The notes: generated by a model not told the origin, from the sequence alone. Shown: positions 10,224-20,142, counted from the first letter of the stretch. The stretch: DNA of 53,166 nt from Candidatus Peribacteraceae bacterium (GCA_028707875.1 JAQWAC010000004.1:1-53166); one strand, 5' to 3'. Numbers and translations are program-made.

Positions 10224-12044
10224 TTATTGATATCTCTTACAGAAGTATTCCCTCATAAAACTCTCGTAAGAAATATTGCCAATGACAACGGGGTTCCGCA
10301 AAAGGAAGTCATGTTTTGTATCGTAATTAACCAACTCTCCTGAATCGAGGGAATACACAAAATACTCATTCCCTTTTGCAAGAGCGATTTTTCCACCGCC
10401 ATATGGCTGCGTGAGTACCTGACAATCTTCATATTTCCCTGTCTTTCCCCTGAGGAAAGGAATGAATGAATTTTGATGATTCCCCCCTCCGAGAAGTTCA
10501 ATGACGGAAGGCAGGAGATCCGACTGGGAAAATCGCCTGAGAATTTCCCTGCCGATCGAAAATTCTTTTTTTCTGGAATCCGGAGGAATGTAGGTCATAG
10601 GAATGAGAAATTGTTCCGCATGCGCTCCGTAAGCATTCAGGGAACTTCCTCCAATCCCCACGGGCCAGGAGTTATCCGAGAGGACCAGGAGATGCATTTT
10701 CCCTTTACTATATTCTTTAAAAGCACCGTAGAACTTTTCGAAACAATAATCTTGCTCGAGGGATGAGTTGAGATAACGTTCGACAAAGTTTTTTGGGTTT
10801 TGAAACTTCCGGGGAACATCATAGCCGCGCTCGGTGAACGGATAGTGATTGTTGCTCACCTCAAGATACACAAAAAGGTTTTTTGAAGGATCGGGATATT
10901 TATTCTTCAAAAATTCAATAGACCTCTCATAGAAGAGACAGTCGTCGTAGCCGATTCCTCCGGTTTCGTTCTCATGCATTATGTCCTTTTGGTGCATTTC
11001 GGTAAAACCTACGGTGGTGAAAAAATCTCGAAAATTCGTGATCTCAAGATCATCGGCACGAAGAGCCACGGTGTTGTAACCCGCATCACGAAGAATGGCG
11101 GGAAGACACTGCGTCTTGATGGCGTCCGGCGTCACCGACAACCCACGACCGAGATTGTTTACAATGCCACAAAACATGGACTCCTGAGCCCTGTTCGTCT
11201 GAATGGAATTGCTCCAAAAATATGGAAAGAAGAATCCATTTTTTGAGATGATCTTCTCTTGCGGCATGAAGTCCCCGTTATAACTTCTGCCATCGACCTC
11301 GGCATCGCCATTGAGGGCAAGAGCATTCTGGGATTCCAATTGCACAATGAAGATGCTTTCGCCATTGGCAGGCTTGTAAATGCCGTTATCGGGAATAATG
11401 GCGTGAGCAATTTCAATAAAACTGTTCCGTTGCGTGTGAAAAAGCTGAAGCTCATTCAGAATGTGTGCATGCGCAAAAGACAACAGAACGATACAAAAGA
11501 GCACCGAAGGTATTGCCGTCGATCTTTTCGGCACATTTTCATCGAGCAACGCCCGGGTGAAGCGCAATAATTCCTTGAAACAAAAGGCAAATGCAGACGA
11601 ATAAACGATGACAAAAAGCAGGATGGATATACTCAAGCGAAAATCAATCGCTGCAAGGGCAAAGCGGTATGCATCGTGAATCGTATCCAAGAGAAAATAA
11701 ATATCTAAAGGTTCTTTGGTAATGCTCCAATATGCAAGAAGTGCATACAGTATGAGGTAATACACCCATGCGATAGCGGAGAAGAATACGCCAATGAAAA
11801 TCTTTCTGGTGAAGATATTGGCGAATATCGCCAACGCAACAAAAAAAAGAAGTGCGGCCAGAAAGCGCAACAAAAGACCGAGAATGACGATAAATGCCAT
11901 CGGCTTGAGCAAAGCAATCCACACGACAGGCAGGACAACAAACATGATCACGGCCAGTGCCCAAGCAATAATCCTTCTCCATGAATACAAGCCTATCGGC
12001 GTTTTTTCTCCGGGCGGTGAAACGATGGAATTCTCTTCTGCCAT
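10224..12044 (-). CDS. LtaS/MdoB-like membrane sulfatase-fold transferase
   Basis: Five N-terminal membrane spans within residues 25-195 are followed by an external alkaline-phosphatase-superfamily domain. The Mn-site Glu lies in IVQLESQN (E237), the nucleophile Thr in SIQTNRAQESMFCGI (T283), and VYLEVSNNHYPF and LLVLSDNSWPVG supply the later metal and substrate positions. 606 aa, as in lipoteichoic acid synthases. It probably transfers a phosphoglycerol, phosphoethanolamine or similar group to a surface polymer; the canonical DHG in the last motif reads DNSW here, so chemistry could differ. ATG 12044 has a TAAGAT box 9 nt upstream. Confidence 0.75.
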   Translation of the reverse strand: MAEENSIVSPPGEKTPIGLYSWRRIIAWALAVIMFVVLPVVWIALLKPMAFIVILGLLLRFLAALLFFVALAIFANIFTRKIFIGVFFSAIAWVYYLILYALLAYWSITKEPLDIYFLLDTIHDAYRFALAAIDFRLSISILLFVIVYSSAFAFCFKELLRFTRALLDENVPKRSTAIPSVLFCIVLLSFAHAHILNELQLFHTQRNSFIEIAHAIIPDNGIYKPANGESIFIVQLESQNALALNGDAEVDGRSYNGDFMPQEKIISKNGFFFPYFWSNSIQTNRAQESMFCGIVNNLGRGLSVTPDAIKTQCLPAILRDAGYNTVALRADDLEITNFRDFFTTVGFTEMHQKDIMHENETGGIGYDDCLFYERSIEFLKNKYPDPSKNLFVYLEVSNNHYPFTERGYDVPRKFQNPKNFVERYLNSSLEQDYCFEKFYGAFKEYSKGKMHLLVLSDNSWPVGIGGSSLNAYGAHAEQFLIPMTYIPPDSRKKEFSIGREILRRFSQSDLLPSVIELLGGGNHQNSFIPFLRGKTGKYEDCQVLTQPYGGGKIALAKGNEYFVYSLDSGELVNYDTKHDFLLRNPVVIGNISYESFMREYFCKRYQ

Positions 12045-12053
12045 GCGGACGAC

Positions 12054-12059
12054 ATCTTA
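12054..12059 (-). promoter_or_regulatory. -10 box upstream of the LtaS-like gene
   Basis: TAAGAT on the minus strand, 9 nt before ATG 12044, without an SD sequence. The identical hexamer precedes ftsH. Confidence 0.4.
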
Positions 12060-12116
12060 GCACCACATGGCTTTCCTCCCCTCATGTATATTTCCATCTG
12101 TTCAGACAAATATGGT

Positions 12117-12989
12117 TCATGAAAGAGAGGCGATCTTCGGAACGGAATAATGTGATGTAATATCCACATTGCATGTCACAATTTCATACAACATCAGAGT
12201 GATTGCAAGAAGCATCCAACTCAACGGATACAGCACAATATGACGCAGAGATAACCACGACCATCGTTTATGAGCGCTATGAACTCCCATTCTTCGCTGC
12301 ATTCTCATCTGATAAATACGCAGTGTCTCAATGAGCATAATCACCATCGATTTGAAGGACATGCTGCTGTAATCGCCGTAGTCCTGTTTGACGGGCAGCT
12401 CGTGAACACGCAATGACTTATCACATGCTGCTGAAAGAATCTCCACATCGAATGCATATTCACGCGTTCTCATCCCGGAAAACAATTTATGAGCGACCGG
12501 AACGCGAAACATCTTGAGTCCAACTTGCGTATCCCAAAACGGGAAATCAAAGAGGAGAGTATTCATCCATTTGAAGACATCGTGCAGCATTGTCCGGAAC
12601 CAAGCGGTCTCGTAAACGGTACGATGGCCGATCACCATATCCAACGAACGATCAGTATTCAGGATCGTAAACATCATCCGGAGATATTTTGGATGAAATA
12701 CCATATCCGCATCGGTAAATGCGACAAGCGCACCTTTCGCGGCAAGCATGCCATCCCTCACCGAAACTCCTTTGCCTTTGCGGCGGGAATGATAGATTGC
12801 ACGCACATGTGCGTGACGTCTGCAAAGCGCACGGATGATTTCAGCACTTCCGTCGTCACTGCCGTCCACCACCACAATGATTTCCGTGCCACGGGGGCAC
12901 ACACTCAAAATACGCCGGACCGTATGTGGAACCACTTTCCCGTCATTATGGGATGGAAGAACGACGGTTAGAGGGGGGGTGTGTTTCAT
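12117..12989 (-). CDS. GT2 glycosyltransferase, ALG5/dolichyl-phosphate-glucose-synthase-like
   Basis: GT-A fold family 2 enzyme. LTVVLPSHND starts the Rossmann half, DGSDDGS the nucleotide-binding acidic motif, FTDADMVFHPKYL the DxD metal site near residue 95, and FDFPFWDTQVGLKMFR the acceptor region typical of polyprenyl-phosphate hexose synthases. A C-terminal hydrophobic segment (LSWMLLAITLMLYEIV) anchors it to the membrane. 290 aa. It probably loads a sugar on a lipid carrier for the GT-C enzymes encoded nearby. Confidence 0.82.
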   Translation of the reverse strand: MKHTPPLTVVLPSHNDGKVVPHTVRRILSVCPRGTEIIVVVDGSDDGSAEIIRALCRRHAHVRAIYHSRRKGKGVSVRDGMLAAKGALVAFTDADMVFHPKYLRMMFTILNTDRSLDMVIGHRTVYETAWFRTMLHDVFKWMNTLLFDFPFWDTQVGLKMFRVPVAHKLFSGMRTREYAFDVEILSAACDKSLRVHELPVKQDYGDYSSMSFKSMVIMLIETLRIYQMRMQRRMGVHSAHKRWSWLSLRHIVLYPLSWMLLAITLMLYEIVTCNVDITSHYSVPKIASLS

Positions 12990-12997
12990 TTTTTTAC

Positions 12998-13026
12998 ATT
13001 ATATAACTTTTTAACATATAAGTAAA
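12998..13026 (-). promoter_or_regulatory. Promoter of the ALG5-like gene
   Basis: Minus strand -35 TTTACT (13026-13021), 17-nt spacer, -10 TATAAT (13003-12998), then only 8 nt to the ATG at 12989. The start of transcription should fall at or just before the start codon, so the mRNA is probably leaderless. The -35 is three bases from that of the divergent promoter. Confidence 0.6.
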
Positions 13027-13029
13027 CTG

Positions 13030-13058
13030 TTGTTACTAATCATGTTTTAATGTAAAAT
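13030..13058 (+). promoter_or_regulatory. Promoter of the GT4-pyruvyltransferase operon
   Basis: -35 TTGTTA (13030-13035), 17-nt spacer, -10 TAAAAT (13053-13058). Transcription should start near 13065, giving a leader of about 27 nt. It is back to back with the divergent promoter in a strongly AT-rich gap. Confidence 0.62.
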
Positions 13059-13069
13059 ACTCAATAGAA

Positions 13070-13081
13070 AGGCTTCGGCCT
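13070..13081 (+). promoter_or_regulatory. UUCG-tetraloop hairpin in the 5' leader
   Basis: AGGC-TTCG-GCCT forms a perfect 4-bp stem with the extra-stable UUCG tetraloop, 10 nt before ATG 13092 where an SD sequence would be expected. It may protect the mRNA end or set ribosome access. The function is inferred. Confidence 0.45.
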
Positions 13082-13091
13082 CAAAACAAAA

Positions 13092-15599
13092 ATGCATATC
13101 GCTCTCATCACCCCCTTCCCGTGCGAGTCGACTGACATTCCCAACACTAACGGGGTCCCTTTGTATGCCTATCATCTGGCATCCGGACTGATTGCGCACA
13201 GGCAGCCGGGAGACCGCATCGATGTCTTCGCCCCCTACGAACAGGAGTCGAACACAGCCCGCTGCAGTATGCATGTGCAGACCGAAGGAAAGACGAACGG
13301 GAATGTCCGCGTACACCGGTGCTTCGGACGTAATGTGTGGGGATTCTTGCGACTTATTTTCGTTCTGCGCAAGCATCCGTACGATGTCATTCACTTCCAG
13401 CACGAAACCTTTCTCTTCGGCGGGCCTCTCACCATCTTCGCTTTTCCGTTCCTCGTCTGGCTGCTGAAGAGAAAGACTTCCGTCGTCGTCACACTGCACC
13501 ACGTCGTCAGTCAGAAAAGCATCACAGATGATTTTCTGCAATTGCACCATTCGCCTCTCCCGCCTCGCATCATCCGGTGGGGATATGAATTCTTTTACCG
13601 TGCACTCGGAAAGGCCGCCCCTCAGATGATCGTACACAATACCTTCTTCCGCGACATCCTGATGCAGGAATACGGAGTATCTCCTCTTCAAGTCACAGTG
13701 ATTCCCCATGGCGTGGAGGACCCGACCCGACTGACGACCATGGATGCTGCGGCTCTGAAAAAGTATTTTGGCATTCCCGCCGGTACCCGCACGGTCTTCG
13801 GATATTTCGGATTCATTGCAGGATACAAAGGCGTGGATTATCTGTTGGACGAATATGCGCGTCATGCACAAAAAAACGAGGGGGATGTGCTGCTTTTTTG
13901 CGGAGGAGATCACCCGCACTACAAAAAGGACGCCTCCTACCGCGCATATGTGCGCACACTCAAAGAAAAGGCTGATTCCATCCCCGGGAATCGCGTGATC
14001 TGGCTCGGCTTCCTCGATGGATCCAAAGTGGATGAATTCTATTCGGTGATCGATTGCATCGTCCTCCCCTATCGATCGAATTTCGGGGCAAGCGGGCCGT
14101 TGGCCCTTGCAATCGGCAGTGGAAAACCGATTCTTGCCTCCGAGCAGCTCCGCTGCTTTTTGCCGGAACCGGCCGGAGTCTTTCCGCTGCAGGAAGGGGC
14201 GCTTGCGGGAAAACTCACCGCATTTCACAACCTCTCCCAACAGGAACGACAGGAAATGGCGAGCGAAATCAATGCAGAGAAGGGGTACTACCACTGGAAT
14301 CACATCGGACAATTGACCTATGAATTCTATCAATCTGTCTCAGAAAAACAGACACCGGGAAAGCTCCTGCTTCTGGGCGCCTACGGCCAGCAGAATCTGG
14401 GAGACGAACTCCTGTTAAAGAACTGTCTTTCATTCTTAAATAAGAACGATTGCGTTGTGGCTTCCGCACAACCTTCTCTCACGCAGGAAAGCAATGGCGT
14501 TGCGACTGTCGACAGTCAGCGCCACCCGCTGCGGAAGCTCCTCGCCTTCCTCCGCGCGAAGACCGTCGTGGTGGGGGGCGGAGACCAGTTCAAATTATTC
14601 AAGAAATCCGTCGGAAGGTTCCGGTATGCACTCGTCGCGCAGTATTTTCTGATTGCGCTCCTGTCGCGCATGCTCGGCAAGAACCTCTATTTTGTCGGCA
14701 TCGGCATCGGAGACGTCTACACCGCACTCGCACGGCTCCTCACACGATGGACGCTGCGACTGGCGACATTCTCGACTTTCCGCGATGCCCGGAGTTTCGC
14801 CTTCGCCGAGAAGTACGCCCCGCGCGCACCTATGGCACTTGCCTCCGATTTGGCATTTCTGGAAGAAACGAAGGAACAGGAATGTGCAAGACCCCGCCGG
14901 TCCGATACGGCGCACACATTGGGCATCGCCCCCGTGTTCAATATCGACCATGCCGAGGCCTTCCCTCTTGTGACGAAAAGACTCGGCGCCGCAATCGACG
15001 GATTTCTGGGCGAGGGCCCACGGAACAGGGCGGTCTTCCTTCCCTTCCAGACAGGCTTCAATGCACATCACGACATCATGACAAGCGGGGAAATTCTGAA
15101 TCACACGCAGCAAAATCACCGCTGCACCGTCGATGAGGGCCTGAACACGCAATCCGTCACACAAGCCTACCAATCGCTCGATTTCCTCTGGGGCATGCGT
15201 CTGCACTCGCTGATTCTGGCCTGCATGCATGCAGTCCCGTTCATTGCACTGATCTATGACGTGAAGGTCAGGAATTTCCTGAAGGAGATCGACTACACCG
15301 ACTGGAGCATTTCTCTTGATGCCTCTTTCTCCGCAGAGAAGCTCCTTGCACTCCAGAAAGGTCTGGAGGAGCACACCGATGAAATCCGGCACCATCTGGC
15401 CTCACAAGCTCAAAAACTCCGCAGAAAGGCCCGAATCAACGCCGAAGTTCTCCAGTGCATCGATGAAGGAAGACCGGTGTCCTGTCTTTCGGGAGACGAC
15501 ATGATCGTCGCCATCGCCCAGTCAGGGTACGACATGCCGATCGCCTGTTCGCCCCTCCCCCGCCATCACGCCCTCATGCAATCGCAATGGAAGAAATAA
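13092..15599 (+). CDS. GT4 glycosyltransferase fused to polysaccharide pyruvyltransferase (CsaB-like)
   Basis: 835 aa with two domains. Residues 1-410 form a GT-B family 4 transferase: VIPHGVEDP near 215 and YRSNFGASGPLALAIGSGKP near 330-350 with the donor-site acidic/Gly motif. From about residue 423, KLLLLGAYGQQNLGDELLL opens a polysaccharide pyruvyltransferase domain, continuing with VVVGGGDQFKLF and closing with WGMRLHSLILACMHAVPF. In Gram-positive bacteria CsaB pyruvylates wall polysaccharide so that SLH proteins can bind. Here one polypeptide could both extend and pyruvylate a glycan. It overlaps the next gene by 13 nt. Confidence 0.85.
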   Translation: MHIALITPFPCESTDIPNTNGVPLYAYHLASGLIAHRQPGDRIDVFAPYEQESNTARCSMHVQTEGKTNGNVRVHRCFGRNVWGFLRLIFVLRKHPYDVIHFQHETFLFGGPLTIFAFPFLVWLLKRKTSVVVTLHHVVSQKSITDDFLQLHHSPLPPRIIRWGYEFFYRALGKAAPQMIVHNTFFRDILMQEYGVSPLQVTVIPHGVEDPTRLTTMDAAALKKYFGIPAGTRTVFGYFGFIAGYKGVDYLLDEYARHAQKNEGDVLLFCGGDHPHYKKDASYRAYVRTLKEKADSIPGNRVIWLGFLDGSKVDEFYSVIDCIVLPYRSNFGASGPLALAIGSGKPILASEQLRCFLPEPAGVFPLQEGALAGKLTAFHNLSQQERQEMASEINAEKGYYHWNHIGQLTYEFYQSVSEKQTPGKLLLLGAYGQQNLGDELLLKNCLSFLNKNDCVVASAQPSLTQESNGVATVDSQRHPLRKLLAFLRAKTVVVGGGDQFKLFKKSVGRFRYALVAQYFLIALLSRMLGKNLYFVGIGIGDVYTALARLLTRWTLRLATFSTFRDARSFAFAEKYAPRAPMALASDLAFLEETKEQECARPRRSDTAHTLGIAPVFNIDHAEAFPLVTKRLGAAIDGFLGEGPRNRAVFLPFQTGFNAHHDIMTSGEILNHTQQNHRCTVDEGLNTQSVTQAYQSLDFLWGMRLHSLILACMHAVPFIALIYDVKVRNFLKEIDYTDWSISLDASFSAEKLLALQKGLEEHTDEIRHHLASQAQKLRRKARINAEVLQCIDEGRPVSCLSGDDMIVAIAQSGYDMPIACSPLPRHHALMQSQWKK

Positions 15600-18500
15600 A
15601 CTCCACGAACGGCCAGACGCCACTTCCGTCCAATCCGCCGGAAGCGCCGGATGCGGTGCATAATGTGCCTCCCGTTCCGGCCTCACCACCTGCGACGGAA
15701 ACGCAAGATTCAACGACCATCGGTCCCCCAATACTGATTGCGTCCGTTCCATCCGTTGTTTCTCCGCCCATTCCCGTCCCCCCGCTTTCCCCGTCTGCTC
15801 CTCAATTGCAGGAAGGAATCCCAACACCTTCCCTTCCGTCTGCACCTCCCAACCCCGTTCTTCCCGCACCAAAGAAGCGCATCGGACAATTCATCGGAAA
15901 CGGCCTGCGGAAGGCATTAGTCCTCTTACACGTCATCGCAAGCTGGACACGCACACGTATATCGACGCTGTTCACACGGATTTCGACTCCGCCTTCCCCC
16001 TCCGCCCAACCTGCGATCGGACAACAGGAAAGCCCGCTGAGTCTCCGTACACACTGGAAGTCCTTTGCACTCGTTTTCCTCCTCTTCACACTTGTCTACC
16101 TCTTCATCTTCCGTGGAGTCATCTGGTCCATCCCCTCCATTCTGCGGGGAGACTCCGTCCTCAATACGAGTGAACTTGTGCCGATCTTCGACTGGCATTC
16201 GCAATTCCTTGACCAACTCATCAGGGACTTCAGTGAACTGACGAATGGTTTCGAATTCCGGCTTCGCTACTCGGTCCTGACGACATGGATGCGCTATTAC
16301 ACGATATTGCCATTCGCCGTTGTTCTCGCCCCGCTGCTCTTCGGTTACCTCTCCTTCCTCACCGTCAGCCTCTTCCTTGGAAAGATCGATCCCGACGCCA
16401 AACCGCGCACTCTCATCCGGGCATCCGCCCTGAGCGTGCTCCTGATCAACCTTATTTTACTGCAGGCGAAAATCACAAACTTCTATACTCTCGTACTCGG
16501 ATTCGATCTCTTTGCGATTGCACTTGTCTTCCTTCTGTGCGGCATTTTCTCCCCCAAAGAACATTGCCCCCGTTCTTTGCTGGTCGCAAGCATCCTCATC
16601 CTCCTCAATCCCGCAGTTCATTTCCTCGTTCTCTATGTCATTGCTCTCGCCTTCATCTCCTGCGGAGCACTCGTGTTCCACTTCATGAAAAAGGGCACCG
16701 ATGAAAACTTCATCCCGAAAAGAGTGGTGCAGGCAGTCATCTTCACCATTTTCTTCGCTCTTCTTCCGTATGCGCTCTTCGTAAAATTCTTCGTGCTTCA
16801 TGGCGTTTCCAATCTCAACGATGTTGTGCCCGACGCCTTCAAATCCATTCAGGACAACTCCCCTTCCTTTTTCTCTCAAATCGCTCTCGAGGTTAATTCC
16901 GTGACGGATAACTATATCCGCGGCAGTTATACATCAAGTGTGCTGCGATTCTCCAAGGCATTCTATTTTTTCCTTGCCATTCTGCCACTGGTTATTCTTT
17001 CCGGAAAAACCGCCGATACCGACCGCAGGAAAAAACAGGTGTTCGCCGTTCTCGGAGGTTTGCTTGTCTTCTCTTTGTGGTGCGGCCTCGGTTACCCGAA
17101 GCAATCATCCGTCCCGACATTTCACGGCACTCTTGCTTTTCTGCTCAACAGTTTCTATGCACTGCATATTTCCCTTGCAGATCTTGGAATCACCGCCATT
17201 GCAACACTTATCCAGATTCTGCGATTCCCGGACAGATTCCAGTTCATCTCACTTGCAGTGATCATGCTCCTTCTGCCGTTCGGCATCATCTCCTTCGAAA
17301 AACTGATGCTGCGCGTCATTCCCGCACGCATCAAGAATAGGTTTGGAACCCGGTTGTGGGCACAGACCACGCTCGTACTGATAAGCGCAGGAATATTCTT
17401 CCTCCCGCTTGTTTCTCTCTGGGAATACCGAATTTCCATGTTCTCAGGAGACTTTGGCGGATTTTTGAAGCCCTATCCGGTTTCCGGTTTCCGCACGATC
17501 AAAGAGTCTCTGGATGCTCTGCCCTCCGGCAAAACAGTCACGCTTCCTTCCGCAGAAACCGCCAGACTCGTTCTGGATTCCGCAGGAACCACACACAAAT
17601 TCATCGATAAATTCTATATCTACTACCTCAACCGACCCGGCTTCCAGTATGGGAATTCCGGAGATATCGCGAACAAGGATGTATTTTTCCTCGTCTATCA
17701 GTCGCTCAATGATAACCAGCATTGGTGGATCAACATCCTGCGTTCGCTCGGAATCCGCTATGTGGTGCTGAACCGTGAGCTCGTGCCGGCTCCCACCGGA
17801 GGCCCCGCCTATCTCACGGCGATCGAACAGGCGCTCAATCATCAATTGCCGAGCATGCCCGGACTCTTCAAGAAAATTGTTGAAAACAAGAGTTTCGCTC
17901 TGTATGAGTTCATCGATCAACAGAAAGCTTCCGCGCCCAACCTGCTCATCGACCTCGATTGGAAATCCTACACCTGCCTTCTGGAAAACAACCTTTCCCT
18001 CACAAAGAACTTCAACTTCATCCATTTGAATGCGCCGGATCTCGATCTCTCGAAGGAGAAAATGCAAATCCTTACCAACGACAAAGAAAAAACTTCGCTC
18101 GACCTCTTTGCCAGAATCCATCCGGAATCGTTCTCGCGGCCGGATCAATCGAGCTTTGCATTCAATCCGGACCACATCCCCAGCTCCCAGTATTTCAACA
18201 CGATCTTCCCGATGCTGAATCTCCTCCAGCCCACAAAGTACAACATCATGAAAATCATGATGCCCGGCCCCTTCGACACGCTCACATCAACCTTTGTCGG
18301 CCTTCCGACACAAACGACGATCCGGTTCCCCGTCGATATTCCAGAAGACGGAACGTACGTCGTTTTCCTCCGCGGCGTCTTCACCAAGAACTCGCTTGCG
18401 ATGCAATGGGGCGGATCTGATGATATCAAGAGAACGATCGACGAGAAGGACACGCGCACGCTCTATGCCAATGCGGAAAGCTTTGCCAGCGGAAATCCGA

Positions 18501-18766
18501 CATACGTGAACCCCTCCAAGTACTCTCAGAAAGATCTGGAAGGCCTTATCCCTCAGAAAATCATGCCTGTGAGCAATCAATTCGGTTTCGTCCGCCTCGG
18601 AACCATCCAAGCCAAGCACGGGAAGGATTGGCTGTATCTGAAGAAAACAGACAAGAATCCCATGGTGGCGGAGGGAATTCTGTTCATCAAGCTTCAAAAC
18701 GAACATAAGGCCTTCACGCCCCCGTCCAATATCCGATTCATCACTCCCGATGAATTCATCCCATGA
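15587..18766 (+). CDS. Large GT-C-like membrane protein with Pro-rich N-terminus
   Basis: 1059 aa. The first ~150 residues are Pro/Ser/Thr-rich (PPIPVPPLSPSAPQLQ) and probably cytoplasmic. About 11-12 membrane spans follow from WKSFALVFLLFTLVYLF near 155 to about 600. An extracytoplasmic region of ~440 residues ends the protein; SLGIRYVVLNREL and a beta-rich C-terminus recall the outer domains of AftD- or YfhO-type membrane transferases. No catalytic motif can be assigned with certainty. It overlaps its upstream neighbour by 13 nt and its downstream neighbour by 4 nt, so the three genes are one operon. Confidence 0.6.
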   Translation: MEEINSTNGQTPLPSNPPEAPDAVHNVPPVPASPPATETQDSTTIGPPILIASVPSVVSPPIPVPPLSPSAPQLQEGIPTPSLPSAPPNPVLPAPKKRIGQFIGNGLRKALVLLHVIASWTRTRISTLFTRISTPPSPSAQPAIGQQESPLSLRTHWKSFALVFLLFTLVYLFIFRGVIWSIPSILRGDSVLNTSELVPIFDWHSQFLDQLIRDFSELTNGFEFRLRYSVLTTWMRYYTILPFAVVLAPLLFGYLSFLTVSLFLGKIDPDAKPRTLIRASALSVLLINLILLQAKITNFYTLVLGFDLFAIALVFLLCGIFSPKEHCPRSLLVASILILLNPAVHFLVLYVIALAFISCGALVFHFMKKGTDENFIPKRVVQAVIFTIFFALLPYALFVKFFVLHGVSNLNDVVPDAFKSIQDNSPSFFSQIALEVNSVTDNYIRGSYTSSVLRFSKAFYFFLAILPLVILSGKTADTDRRKKQVFAVLGGLLVFSLWCGLGYPKQSSVPTFHGTLAFLLNSFYALHISLADLGITAIATLIQILRFPDRFQFISLAVIMLLLPFGIISFEKLMLRVIPARIKNRFGTRLWAQTTLVLISAGIFFLPLVSLWEYRISMFSGDFGGFLKPYPVSGFRTIKESLDALPSGKTVTLPSAETARLVLDSAGTTHKFIDKFYIYYLNRPGFQYGNSGDIANKDVFFLVYQSLNDNQHWWINILRSLGIRYVVLNRELVPAPTGGPAYLTAIEQALNHQLPSMPGLFKKIVENKSFALYEFIDQQKASAPNLLIDLDWKSYTCLLENNLSLTKNFNFIHLNAPDLDLSKEKMQILTNDKEKTSLDLFARIHPESFSRPDQSSFAFNPDHIPSSQYFNTIFPMLNLLQPTKYNIMKIMMPGPFDTLTSTFVGLPTQTTIRFPVDIPEDGTYVVFLRGVFTKNSLAMQWGGSDDIKRTIDEKDTRTLYANAESFASGNPTYVNPSKYSQKDLEGLIPQKIMPVSNQFGFVRLGTIQAKHGKDWLYLKKTDKNPMVAEGILFIKLQNEHKAFTPPSNIRFITPDEFIP

Positions 18767-20142
18767 CCGGACCATTCTTCGTCATCGGCAAATTGATGCG
18801 GTTCCTCAGGTGGGCAATCGGAATCATCCTGTGGATGCTGCTGATCATTGCTCTCTGGCATTCCGTCCGCCATTGGACCAAAGAACCCCTGAAGCCCGCT
18901 CCTGCGACGCAGCAAACGCAAGACAGTCCGCAACGGCTTCAGACCTTACTTATGAAAAACCGCGGGACCTATGATTTCTACCAACTCACGGGCAAAGGAA
19001 AGATGACTTCCGTCACAACGGGCACAGGAGTCACGTTTTCTTCGACTCGCATCATTGGCACGAACTCCTTCCTTGGCATCACAAACTCGGGAGCTTCCGT
19101 CTTCACGACCGGGAAAAAGAGCGGGGTGCCGCTCCCAATCAGCGGCCACCTTGTCACAGTCAGTAAGAACGGAGGTCTCATGTTTGCATCAACAACTGAT
19201 TTGGGTTGGTACCGTCTGACGCAGCAGACAAGGACATGCAATGAAATCGTCGACATCCCGATCACCAGAAAAATCCTCGGTTACGCACCGGAGCCCATGC
19301 TGACGTCCAACGATCTTCCTATCGAGCGCACGATGCGCATCTCCCCCTTCGAAACCCAACTCGTCATCGTCGATCATGCATTCTTCCCGCAAATCGCCCT
19401 CGTGAATCTCATCGAACGAAAAGCACGCCTGCTCACGGCGCCGGGATTCGGCCCGATGCAAATTCACTACTCCCCTCTCTTCCTTGATGACGGAAGACTC
19501 CTCTTCAGCGTCACGGACGGAGCCAAATGGGGAACGGTCCTGTACGACATTCGCAAAAACACGTACGACACCTTCTCCAAAAACTTCACCGACCAATCAT
19601 TCCTCTCCATGAACGGCAAAGTCGTGCTCCTCCAGAGTTTCTACGGGAGCGGCTCCCTGAATATCCCCTTCGGATCGGTCACGATCTACGGGCAGAAGAA
19701 CGGCATCAGGCGTTCCGAGATCGATGCTCTGATCGGGACGAAGAGGAGGGCGGAACGCATCCGCGTATTACTCTTTGAGGATCCGAAGGCGCAGATACTC
19801 CGCTTCAGGAAAACAATCGAAGCCGCTGATTTCTGGAAAGTCGGCGGCAGAGTGATGCGCACGGGTCTCCAGAAACTCTGGGGCGAACAGAAGTACCCCA
19901 CAACCATCCCGAACGGAACGATTCAGATTCTGCGCGGCACGAACGCCAAAGACATGAAGACCGTCAAAACCGTGCCCCTCGGAGCCGATCCGCTCACACG
20001 CTCCTTCCACTATGAACGGAAACCCGGCCCGCTCCTGGAGGCGCTGGAAATCCCTCTGACTCTCGTGGGAGACATTGAGAGAAACCGAACCAATGCGGAG
20101 AAGAAAGGCGCGACGTATGAGATTGTTGATTTGTGGTGGTAG
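18763..20142 (+). CDS. Membrane-anchored extracytoplasmic beta-propeller-like protein, unknown function
   Basis: 459 aa. One N-terminal membrane segment (IGIILWMLLIIALWHSV, about 18-34), a short linker, and a long beta-strand-rich external region with recurring strand-turn blocks (for example SFLGITNSGASVFTTG and HYSPLFLDDGRLLFSV) that look like propeller blades. No enzyme motif is visible. The ATG overlaps the previous stop (ATGA), so it is translated with the large GT-C-like protein and is probably a partner at the membrane. The fold is inferred from pattern only. Confidence 0.5.
   Translation: MTGPFFVIGKLMRFLRWAIGIILWMLLIIALWHSVRHWTKEPLKPAPATQQTQDSPQRLQTLLMKNRGTYDFYQLTGKGKMTSVTTGTGVTFSSTRIIGTNSFLGITNSGASVFTTGKKSGVPLPISGHLVTVSKNGGLMFASTTDLGWYRLTQQTRTCNEIVDIPITRKILGYAPEPMLTSNDLPIERTMRISPFETQLVIVDHAFFPQIALVNLIERKARLLTAPGFGPMQIHYSPLFLDDGRLLFSVTDGAKWGTVLYDIRKNTYDTFSKNFTDQSFLSMNGKVVLLQSFYGSGSLNIPFGSVTIYGQKNGIRRSEIDALIGTKRRAERIRVLLFEDPKAQILRFRKTIEAADFWKVGGRVMRTGLQKLWGEQKYPTTIPNGTIQILRGTNAKDMKTVKTVPLGADPLTRSFHYERKPGPLLEALEIPLTLVGDIERNRTNAEKKGATYEIVDLWW

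Noticed and set aside
13047-14333. 428-aa minus-strand ORF
   Set aside because: Antisense shadow of the GT4-pyruvyltransferase fusion; no motif, Cys/Arg/His-rich composition, and the plus-strand protein has clear family motifs.
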